A DNA stretch of 64,000 bases, taken from NCBI GenBank assembly GCA_002900995.3, contig CM035312.1, forward strand, positions 2,872,602 through 2,936,601, in the 5' to 3' direction. Made by a program: the position numbers and the translations under genes. Under the pieces are notes generated by a model. It searched no databases. It was not told the origin of the DNA and was given only the letters and a program-made list of their open reading frames with translations. Source of the DNA: Ganoderma boninense. Taxonomy: Eukaryota > Basidiomycota > Agaricomycetes > Polyporales > Polyporaceae. Of the stretch, positions 21,507-31,854 are shown piece after piece (the stretch's first letter is position 1; every line of letters starts with the position of its first letter).

Positions 21507-22440
21507 GTCGAATTCCGCGCTTTTCTCCCGGTACTGTAGTGACTGGTTTCATCCTGAGATTCGGTAGCTTAGCTATCCAGAACATGCGGGGGCGAGGAGC
21601 AAACTCCAGTAGGGAACAACATAGCACGGCATTGTACTAGAACGAAGCCAACACCCCCTGCTGTGGCGTGCTACTACGGCAATGGGCTCAGATGCCCTAT
21701 ATGTACCAAAAAGTAGACAATCTAATATATTTTTATTTTCATTGAACACGAGCTCCAGCGGGTGGAAGTGGTACGGGTGTTTAACTGGTACTACTGATGA
21801 GTCACTTGAGTAGATGTGACTCTGTCGTCGTCTTCGAGGTCGGATCGCCCGAGAAGTAGGCGACATTCACGTTCCACGCCGCGGGCCACAGTCACCGCGG
21901 CGAGCTGCAAGCCAACGGCTGACGACGCGGCGGGCAGCGCATACCACCGCGCTCCGAGAGGCCCCCTGCGCGCAAGTGCCGCGACTTACTGCTCTGCCGC
22001 ACTCGCCTGCCGGTATCAGAGAGGATGGTGCGGTGGAGTAGCGCAGGAAGAGGAAGAGCTCGTGCGGGGCCCGGAGAGGAAGGGAATCAGGGTGTCGACG
22101 GAGAGGCGCTGCAGGTCGGAGGCGCCTGAGGCGCGGTTGGCGGACGGGTGGGCGGGACGTGAACTGCCAGAACACGTTTCGTGTGCTTATGGTGTGGAAT
22201 CGAGTTAGATGCCACATGGGGAGTGGGTCCCGGAGGTGGGTAGCGGGTGACCGGGGCAGCCGGAGGGCAGATATTTTCGCTCGCTGCACTCAAGCCTTAG
22301 TCTCATGAGCACACTGCGATTGATGTGAATGGAACGCACCGCCGTATTGCGACGCTGAGGGGACCGTGGCCCACGCCGCGTGACCCATTCTCATGTCCTT
22401 TCGCTGCTTCTAGAGCGCCCCATGGCCACCTCAGCGGAGG
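21507..22440. other. Intergenic, no supported gene
   Basis: Overlapping short frames on both strands, no motif recognised. Confidence 0.4.
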
Positions 22441-22448
22441 CAATCGTG

Positions 22449-23191
22449 TCATTGAAGACCTTGTCCAAGCCCTTGCCACAGCGAAGTGACAATATTCCCG
22501 GTATGAATGACCAGCCAGGGGTCCGCGCCGTACAACAGCTCAGTCCTTCGCCTTACATGCTCGACGATGTGCCAACGTGACGAGATGGCGGCTAGACCGT
22601 CTACCACCGAACAGGCCGTCATCGACAACGACGAGAGACGATGGCAGGACAGAAGGAGAACTCTCCCCGTTCTCCTTCTCCTTTCCGTTGCCGTTCGCGA
22701 ACCGACGGCCGTTAGTCGTGAGTACAAGTTGACCGCGCCGCCAGGAATGTCTAGGTGTTGGCGATAGGTAAGTAATATGGGTACACTCTATCGGAGCCGG
22801 AGCAGGGGGCCGCGCGTGGCTGCAATGGGAGGCAGCTGGTTCATGGTCAGCAGACCGACGTAGCTCGAAAATGGATAGACTGAGCACTATTCTTGTGCAT
22901 GACTGCATTGCCACTGCCAAATCGACGAACACACGGACGACGAGCCAGTAACTGAAGCTTTCCAGGGGCCGGGCGACGGAGTATCGGGGTACAACCCCGG
23001 AATCCACTCCCACCCAGGCACAGTGCGGAACAGGCCGGAAGGGCCACACGTGGAAACCAGAGGACATGCGGGTGCTGCCGCGGACGGAACTTCTCACGCG
23101 TCTCCTCATCCTTCCACCATGTCCATATCTTCTCACCAAGCCTGTCTCTACCCCTGGCTTGTAGTTCAAACACCAGCTCCACGGAGCCCAC
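22449..23191 (-). other. Possible minus-strand coding fragments
   Basis: Two minus-strand pieces look protein-like: around 23070-23190 (LGEKIWTWWKDEETREKF) and around 22460-22620 (SSRWHIVEHVRRRTELLYG, DPWLVIHTGNIVTSLWQGL). They lie in different frames with no clear splice link, beside the minisatellite. They may be exons of one decayed gene. I do not recognise the family. Confidence 0.25.
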
Positions 23192-23231
23192 AGCCAGGCA
23201 AAGACTCTAACGTGCTCGGACGCGACAGCCT

Positions 23232-25680
23232 GTGGGCAAGCCTGGCGCGCAGATCGGCGGCACGCCGGTGCTGTGCGGGACGCGTGCGACGCTCTGCAGT
23301 GCACCACGACGAGGACGACAAGGACGACGGCGAGCACGAGTACGACAAGGACGACGGCGAGCACGAGTACGACAAGGACGACACCAGCCAGCAGGGGCGG
23401 TCCTCGACTGCGCGGAACGACAGCCTGTGGGCAAGCCTGGCGCGCAGATCGGCGGCACACAGGTGCTGTGCGGGACGCGTGCGACGCTCTGCAGTGCACC
23501 ACGACGAGGACGACAAGGACGACGGCGAGCACGAGTACGACAAGGACGACACCAGCCAGCAGGGGCGGTCCTCGACAACGAGGACGACAAGGACGACGGC
23601 GAGCACGAGTACGACAAGGACGACACCAGCCAGCAGGGGCGGTCCTCGACAACGAGGACGACAAGGACGACGGCGAGCACGAGTACGACAAGGACGACAC
23701 CAGCCAGCAGGGGCGGTCCTCGACTGCGCGGAACGACAGCCTGTGGGCAAGCCTGGCGCGCAGATCGGCGGCACACAGGTGCTGTGCGGGACGCGTGCGA
23801 CGCTCTGCAGTGCACCACGACGAGGACGACAAGGACGACGGCGAGCACGAGTACGACAAGGACGACACCAGCCAGCAGGGGCGGTCCTCGACTGCGCGGA
23901 ACGACAGCCTGTGGGCAAGCCTGGCGCGCAGATCGGCGGCACGCCGGTGCTGTGCGGGACGCGTGCGACGCTCTGCAGTGCACCACGACGAGGACGACAA
24001 GGACGACGGCGAGCACGAGTACGACAAGGACGACACCAGCCAGCAGGGGCGGTCCTCGACTGCGCGGAACGACAGCCTGTGGGCAAGCCTGGCGCGCAGA
24101 TCGGCGGCACGCCGGTGCTGTGCGGGACGCGTGCGACGCTCTGCAGTGCACCACGACGAGGACGACAAGGACGACGGCGAGCACGAGTACGACAAGGACG
24201 ACACCAGCCAGCAGGGGCGGTCCTCGACAACGAGGACGACAAGACGACGGCGAGCACGAGTACGACAAGGAGGACACCAGCCAGCAGGGGCGGTCCTCGA
24301 CAACGAGGACGACAAGGACGACGGCGAGCACGAGTACGACAAGGACGACACCAGCCAGCAGGGGCGGTCCGCGACAACGAGGACGACAAGGACGACGGCG
24401 AGCACGAGTACGACAAGGACGACGACACCAGCCAGCAGGGGCGGTCCTCGACAACGAGGACGACAAGGAGCGACGGCGAGCACGAGTACGACAAGGACGA
24501 CACCAGCCAGCAGGGGCGGTCCTGGACTGCGCGGAACGACAGCCTGTGGGCAAGCCTGGCGCGCAGATCGGCGGCACGCCGGTGCTGTGCGGACGCGTGC
24601 GACGCTCTTGCAGTGCACCACGACGAGGACGACAAGGACGACGGCGAGCACGAGTACGACAAGGGACACCAGCCAGCAGGGGCGGTCCTCGACTGCGCGG
24701 AACGACAGCCTGTGGGCAAGCCTGGCGCGCAGATCGGCGGCACACAGGTGCTGTGCGGGACGCGTGCGACGCTCTGCAGTGCACCACGACGAGGACGACA
24801 AGGACGACGGCGAGCACGAGTACGACAAGGACGACACCAGCCAGCAGGGGCGGTCCTCGACAACGAGGACGACAAGGACGACGGCGAGCACGAGTACGAC
24901 AAGGACGACACCAGCCAGCAGGGGCGGTCCGCGACAACGAGGACGACAAGGACGACGGCGAGCACGAGTACGACAAGGACGACACCAGCCAGCAGGGGCG
25001 GTCCTCGACAACGAGGACGACAAGGACGACGGCGAGCACGAGTACGACAAGGACGACACCAGCCAGCAGGGGCGGTCCTGGACTGCGCGGAACGACAGCC
25101 TGTGGGCAAGCCTGGCGCGCAGATCGGCGGCACGCCGGTGCTGTGCGGGACGCGTGCGACGCTCTGCAGTGCACCACGACGAGGACGACAAGGACGACGG
25201 CGAGCACGAGTACGACAAGGACGACGGCGAGCACGAGTACGACAAGGACGACACCAGCCAGCAGGGGCGGTCCTGGACTGCGCGGAACGACAGCCTGTGG
25301 GCAAGCCTGGCGCGCAGATCGGCGGCACGCCGGTGCTGTGCGGGACGCGTGCGACGCTCTGCAGTGCACCACGACGAGGACGACAAGGACGACGGCGAGC
25401 ACGAGTACGACAAGGACGACGGCGAGCACGAGTACGACAAGGACGACGGCGAGCACGAGTACGACAAGGACGACACCAGCCAGCAGGGGCGGTCCTCGAC
25501 AACGAGGACGACAAGGACGACGGCGAGCACGAGTACGACAAGGACGACGGCGAGAACGAGTACCACAAGGACGACACAAGCCAGCAGGGGCGGTCCTCGG
25601 CTGCGTGGAACGACAGCCTGTGGGCAAGCCTGGCGCGCAGATCGGCGGCACGCTGGTGCTGTGCGGGAGGCGCTTCAAGG
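23232..25680. repeat. 2.4-kb higher-order minisatellite
   Basis: Two modules alternate in irregular order. A module of about 70 bases is built around GACGACGGCGAGCACGAGTA and ends CCAGCAGGGGCGGTCCT; a longer module of about 100 bases begins with CTGCGCGGAACGACAGCCTG and ends CTCTGCAGTGCACCACGA. Inside the first, a 27-base unit is itself repeated up to three times. The array is open in most reading frames on both strands, giving 800-1000-codon frames that are artefacts of a stop-free unit. One plus frame would give a highly acidic repeat protein (KDDGEHEYDKDD). Small indels cluster at 24240-24665. Confidence 0.85.
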
Positions 25681-25689
25681 TTTGCTGGC

Positions 25690-26290
25690 TCCCATCGCTG
25701 ACCGTGTCTTTGCTGGTTAGACGTGTTGTAATGTAATCGTATAGATAGGCACCAAAATCTGATCCTCCCGCTCCTGCTCCTGTTGACTTGTGCTTTTAAT
25801 TTCCGGTGGCGCGTGTTCTCTTCTGTTTGCGGAATGATGTCAGAGTTGAACAGCCCTCCAAGATGTGAGACTGTTGGGCGCGTTTTGTAATGCCCTTTTT
25901 ATATGTTCAATTACATTGTAAGGCACCAGCATGGCGATCTGCATTTGTGTCCTTGAGGCAGGAGCCCACGTTGCTCGTTTCGTCCCGACCCCTCAAAAGC
26001 TGATTGACGTGGCATTCAGTTTGAGAACACGGTGACCGTGATGAACCATGCATCACTTGTCGCAAAGTTACGTTATGCATTGTTTTGGTCGGGATACAGG
26101 TCTACGACGAATGCTGGTGTCGGTGTCCATGCTTCTCGGGGACTCGGATCCGAGGCTGTACTTACTCAAGAAAAACCTTCGCGCATTCAGCCGTATTGGG
26201 CACGTTGAAATAGACGAAAAGGAGTAATTGATTGTCACTACAGACCGGTCGTCTACGCCACAGGCTTGCTCGTGCCAGGCAAAATCACGA
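25690..26290. other. Intergenic, no gene seen
   Basis: No supported coding sequence, RNA gene or repeat recognised. Confidence 0.4.
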
Positions 26291-26295
26291 AGGCT

Positions 26296-27667
26296 CTATA
26301 CGTGGACCGTGTCAATGTCAATGTTCTCATGGACAGCTCGCACAGAAGCGTCCGTAGTGAGGGTGACGCGACGTTTGGCATCCAGGGCAAGTCTGAAGAC
26401 TTCCGCTCTTGATCCATCCTGGTTCTGCACGTCAGAGAAGGTCTCTTCAAGGGTGATGTCGTGCCCCATCCGCACGTACCTGGAACCAGAGGACAACCCG
26501 GACTTCGGTACCTGGCAGTGTCCCACAACCATCAAACTCGACTACATCGAGGGTGCGCGAATATGCCTCGCTTTCTTCCTCCCCTCCTTCACGACACCGC
26601 CAGAGCCCACGCCGCCCGCCCTACGCTTACCCCTCACCATCAGTACATCGCGTTTGGTGCGATATGCACTGTCAATGAACGCTATGGTCCTAGTTTGCTG
26701 CGAGACGGACTCAGTGTGGTGTCTTAACATTATCGAAGAGACAGCCACGTCGTAGATAGGATTAATTGAGTCCGCAATGCCGATGTAGTTCTACAATGAA
26801 GAACAAGCGGTGGTCAATGCAAAAATGTACATGAGCATGACAAGAACGGCGCACCTGCCAATTCACAGCCACATGGTTCAAACTGGTGCGCGGAATAAAG
26901 TCGCTATCTCGTTCCAGCTTGGTGAGCTCGTTTCCGAAGCCTACCGGAATGCGCACGTCTGACAGCTTCACCAATAGGGTCTTGACCTTCCGGCCGGCCT
27001 GAAGTGGAGCTGTCACAGGTCCTGTCTCCCATTTTGTTGCGCTCGGTACCCATATTGCCATTTCTTCGTGCCCTTTCATCGTCACGAACGCCAAGGTGCG
27101 GGGCTCGGCGAGGTTGACTTTGCGATGAGCGTCGAGGTAGGGTGCCCAATAGACCACAGGAAGCCGCTCAGACTGGAAGAAACGTCAGGATCAGTCTAAT
27201 AACACCGAGTAGGAAAACAGCTGCTCACGGTTGTCCAAATGACGACGCGAAGATAGAAGTCACTGCAGAAATCAACGTGGCCGGGTATGAAGGAGGGGTA
27301 ACCAAGAGCTCGATAAATAGCAGCTACTTCGAATCCGAACATAGGGCAGTGAAAGACGTTCCAGGCCCGGATGAGAACCACAGGGGCTTCGGTGTTGACA
27401 AACAGTCTCTCTGTCGTGATCTTTATACACCACTGACTGTTCTGTACGTCAAAGAGTTGAAGTAGACGGCGCATAGAAGGGTCAACCCCAGCTGGCATGA
27501 GCCAGCGGAGGCGCCTCAAGTCGATGGGTATACCAGGTTCGAAGGGCACCATGTACCAGACAGGCACACAGGACTCCTACAGCCGATGCACCTATCTCAG
27601 CCTCGGAAGACTCTTGGGTGGGATGACAGCATACCTTGAACCAAAAAACAAATCGAGCGAACGGCAT
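26296..27667 (-). CDS. Intact five-exon gene, unknown function (365 aa)
   Basis: Exons (minus): 27667-27635, 27576-27229, 27172-26855, 26790-26638, 26541-26296, each of whole-codon length (phase 0), with GT-AG borders and short introns. The product starts MPFARFVFWFK and includes MVPFEPGIPIDLRRLRW, VLIRAWNVFHCPMFGFEV, YWAPYLDAHRKVNLAEP, a basic middle part, and ends VRAVHENIDIDTVHV. No signal peptide, membrane helix or familiar catalytic motif. All five exons splice into one frame without any stop, which argues for a working gene. I do not recognise the family. Confidence 0.65.
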
Positions 27668-27928
27668 TGGTGCTGAATGACGGTGATGAGGAGTGAGACG
27701 AGTGGGGGTGAGATGAGTGGGGGGACGCGAGAAGGCACACCAGGAGCCAGGACTCTTTGGGGTCCGCCATCTCCCGAGTACTAGCGGAGTGTGGTCGTGT
27801 TTGCGGCATCGTCACGGCGCCATTCTGGTTACATTTGAGGTTTCCAGAGCATCAAGTGTTCGCTTTGACCGGCCTCTGCATATAGTTTATCCCAACAAAA
27901 ATGTCGGTACCTGGTTACAGGGCTTGCC

Positions 27929-28330
27929 TTACGTGTGAGCACCAGGCCTGACCCACCCCCCTCCCTCTCGAACCTTCGCGGATGGTATCCTAGCTCGCTT
28001 CGGCCGTGGGTCCGCCGCATCCGCGTCCGGCATGGCCACGCCTGCTGGAGACGATTCCCGGCGACTACGCTTGCGGGATCCAGCCGTCTTCGGTTTGCGC
28101 GGGCCACCCGGTTTTTTCAACTCATCTGCCGGGGCTACCACGGTAGCGGCATCCAGCCCCGGCAGGGGGACTTGGTCGCTGAGATACCCCACCTGGGACT
28201 TCTGCTGGCCCCTTCGATTGAATTCTCACCCAGTTCCAACGTGGCTGGTAGCAGAGCGACGGACAGCCTCCGCCTTGCCTTGTGTGGAGGCCTAGCGAGA
28301 AGCAAACCTGACCTCGAGGAGGTCACCGAA
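27929..28330 (-). CDS. Possible nuclear-protein fragment
   Basis: A minus-strand frame encodes QVPLPGLDAATVVAPADEL followed by a strongly basic KKPGGPRKPKTAGSRKRSRR, resembling a nuclear localisation signal, and ends at 27929. A second frame upstream (28326-28135) overlaps it, so start and splicing are unclear. Could be the 3' part of a decayed gene. Confidence 0.3.
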
Positions 28331-28439
28331 GTGTCACCCCGCGCAGCGAGCTACACGAAACACCGGCGATTACATCTGCCGGAAGATGCAACCAGGTTTA
28401 GAGAGAGTGCGCAGGTGCCGCTGTCGGTCCGCCCCGAGT

Positions 28440-29490
28440 GTTGACGATGGCGAAGCCTCCTCACTCGCCGACCCTGGTAGACAGCGTGGATATTCCGCAC
28501 GTACCACGGCTGGTTGTCTTCGCTGGGAAATCACAGACCCTTAGGGGAGAGCTGATGTCTCAGCACTGCGACTGCCGGCGAGCTCTCGGAGCCTGACACA
28601 ACGGTGCACAGTGTTTGACCTGAGGTTGTACGGTCAGGAGGTGAGGTTCATCGTTAGATGATGAGGGCTACTGTTGGCTTGGGTACACGTCCTGGACGTT
28701 AGCGAACGCGCCGAGTCGATGTTCGACGTGTTCGAGCGATGTGTGCGTGGATTGTTTGTTCAGAATTGTTTCAATCACGTGCTGTTCGCTGACGCACCGG
28801 CGCCTTTCATCGGGGACTGTTGGCCCCTCACCAAGCCCCCCCACCCGCAACCCCCGACCTGCCCCCGACCGGCTCACTAGCTATACTTACCCCCAACGAT
28901 TCGAGGTCCAGGTGTGCTCCGACAATTACGCGCCTCATTATATCCCTTCGTCCCGTTGGTTTTTGCCCTCTCGCCAAATTCCAAAGCTAATAGGATCTCG
29001 TGGCCCTACAGCGAACACTGTGTACTGTTGTGTACAGCTCGGAGAGCTTACCAACGATCGCAGAGCTGAGAACACATTGCTCCCCCAAGGGTCTGTGGAT
29101 CTCAGCGAAGATATCTACGTTGAGGAGCCTCCGTCGGCCTACTCATTCGCCCCACGAGAGTTCAGTCAAGCGTACGTTTCATCGCCATAGGCTCCCTCTC
29201 CCTATAGTTTAACGTTTCAGCGGTGAACCTAGACCCCTTCACTGCTCAGTGGTGGCCATCTCCCTACCGCCTCCACCATCGTTCATTGGTTGTCCCCTCA
29301 GCTTCGAGCGCATAACCCCTGTTCCTCCGTCCCAACCTCCACGCCTCCAGTATGTCGTTCTACTCCAGGTTTAGGAGCGCTGATCAATAAATGCAAATGC
29401 CTGCACAGATTGACGGATCTCTGTCAACGATCCCTCCATGAAACGATGCCGTCGCCGTCGACTACGCCGCATCCCGGTGCAGCTCGATCG
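28440..29490. other. Intergenic, no supported gene
   Basis: Short overlapping frames only. The stretch ends at the left border of the foldback element. Confidence 0.4.
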
Positions 29491-29501
29491 GGTTCAAAAC
29501 C

Positions 29502-31804
29502 ACAAGCTGTGGTAAGGATAATGTATTATTTACCGGAGATAGCCTGGCACTGCAATGCAATATAAACCGACTCTGCTCGTAATGTAATACGAAGCCCCGG
29601 GATAATGCCCGGAGTTCCCTAATATAGTAGGCAGCCTCCGGAGGGCCTGTTATCAGTGCCCGGGCTGGCGCTTTTTTGCTTATCAGCTTAGATAAAGCCC
29701 CGGGGGCTTATCTGCCATCACTCCGGGCCATCAGCCACCCGGGCTCCTCCTGCCCTGCCACTGCCCAATATGGAAGGTGCTGGGTGCCTGCACCTGGGCA
29801 CGCTATATCTCCCTCAATTCTGGACCGTTTTTCCATGATCTTAGGTGCGTTCTGATCGCGTTTTCAAGGCGCTTCTAACGCGCCTAATGCGCTGGTGTAA
29901 TATGGTATACTAACATATACATACAGGTACTCGCTCTAGGGGAGATGGCCATAGCTCGGGCAGTTTTGGACGGAATAGACGATCTTGGGCGCGTTTTGCT
30001 CGCGTTAACAACGCGCACAGAACGAGCCCAAGATCGTCGATTTCGTCCAGCCGTTCCTCCGGTACATATACCCCTTCCTCCTCAGGAACAGGGTATTGGT
30101 ATCTCAGGAACGGCTGAACCGTTGAGGAGCTCTTTGGTGCGTTGGGTAGTACTGTATAGTGGTATCTGGCCGCACCTGGAGGTATCTATCCTACAAAATA
30201 TACTACAGTGCGATCAGTTGCAGCCCCACCACCCTTGTATCCCCCATAACTCAGCAACCGCTTGACAGATCTTTTTTGCCCGTCATACCGCTGGAAAGCT
30301 GCTGCTCACAGCTTTCTGTCACGTCCCGATACGATCACTGGAGTTGCCTACCTCCTCCTCCTGCTCCCTCCCCACCACGTTTAGCCCATAGGCATGCCTT
30401 GACAGAATCATGTCGTTCGTTTTGCGTTGCCTACTACTAGCTAACCGCTACCTTTGTACAATGTATGGCACTTATCAGGCATCTGGATCCAATGTCATTC
30501 CCTTATCAGTGTTCACAAGAATACTCCCCTGTCGACTTTTTTGTAGCCTCCTGATAGTGTATATACACAGCTGACTAGCCACAATTCACAGCTTCCAACG
30601 CAAAAAAACCAAACAGAACGGACAACAACCTGAGGAGATATTGATGATGATTGTTGACAGCCTTACTGCAGCTGTGCTAGCCTTCGGAAATGGATGCCAC
30701 AGCTGTCAGGCAGTCTTGCAACACCTTCATTGGAGTGTATTGTACATATCTTGATATAAGTGAACTGTTCTGTGCACAGAGGACTGACTACATAGCACAC
30801 AACACAAAAAGAACACATGATTCTGTCAAGGCAGCCCAAGATATGGGCTAAACAGTGGTGGGGAGGGGAGCAGGAGGAGGAGGTAGGCACTCCGAAGGCT
30901 CCAGTGATCGTATCGGGACGTTCTTGGGCTCGTTGGAAAGCTGTGAGCAGCAGCTTTCCAGCGGTATGACGCAAAAAGATCCGTCAAGCGGTTGCTGAGT
31001 TATGGGGGATACAAGGGTGGTGGGGCTGCCAACTGATCGACTGTAGTATATTTTGTAGGATAGATACCTCCAAACAAATGGTGCGGCCAGATACCACTAT
31101 ACAGTACCTACCCAACGCACCAAAGAGCGTCCCAAACGGTTCAGCCGTTCCTGAGATACCAATACCCTGTTCCTGAGGAGGAAGGGGTATATGTACCGGA
31201 GGAACGGCTGGACGAAATCGGACGATCTTGGGCTCGTTCTGTGCGCGTTGTTAACGCGAGCAAAACGCGCCCAAGATCGTCCTATTCCGTCCAAAACTGC
31301 CCGAGCTATGGCCCATTTACTGGCCCCTAGAGCGACCAAAGGTACCTGTATGTATATGTTAGTATACCATATTACACCAGCGCATTAGGCGCGTTAGAAG
31401 CGCCTTGAAAACGCGATCAGAACGCACCTAAGATCATGGAAAACGGTCCAGAATTGAGGGAGATATAGCAAGGGGAAGGTGCCCAGGTGCAGGCACCCAA
31501 GCACCTTCCATATTGGGCAGTGGCAGGGCAGGAGGAGCCCGGGTGGCTGATGGGAGGTGAGTATTGATGGGGGAAGCCCCGGAGTGATGGCAGATAAGCC
31601 CCCGGGGCTTTATCTAAGCTGATAAGCAAAAAAGCGCCAGCCCGGGCACTGATAACAGGCCCTCCGGAGGCTGCCTACTATATTAGGGAACTCCGGGCAT
31701 TATCCCGGGGCTTCGTATTACATTACGAGCAGAGTCGGTTTATATTGCATTGCAGTGCCAGGCTATCTCCGGTAAATAATACATTATCCTTACCACAGCT
31801 GCTG
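29502..31804. mobile_element. 2.3-kb foldback element with long inverted arms
   Basis: The left arm (about 29502-30440) is the near reverse complement of the right arm (about 30789-31804), leaving a loop of about 350 bases. The ends read ACAAGCTGTGGTAAGG on the left and, inverted, CAGCAGCTGTGGTAAGG on the right. TCAAAACC occurs immediately outside both ends (29494-29501 and 31805-31812), a candidate 8-bp target duplication of hAT type. The arms contain a smaller nested palindrome flanked by GACGATCTTGGGC. No transposase or other coding capacity is visible, so it would be mobilised in trans. The hAT assignment rests on the 8-bp duplication alone. Confidence 0.8.
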
Positions 31805-31854
31805 TCAAAACCTCATCCACCCGTCCTGAAGGTCAGCCGTCACGGTGTAGGTGC

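Noticed and set aside
22540..25736. Very long open frames (800-1008 codons) on both strands
   Set aside because: They are produced by a stop-free tandem repeat read in different frames; no start context, splice support or domain separates one from the others.
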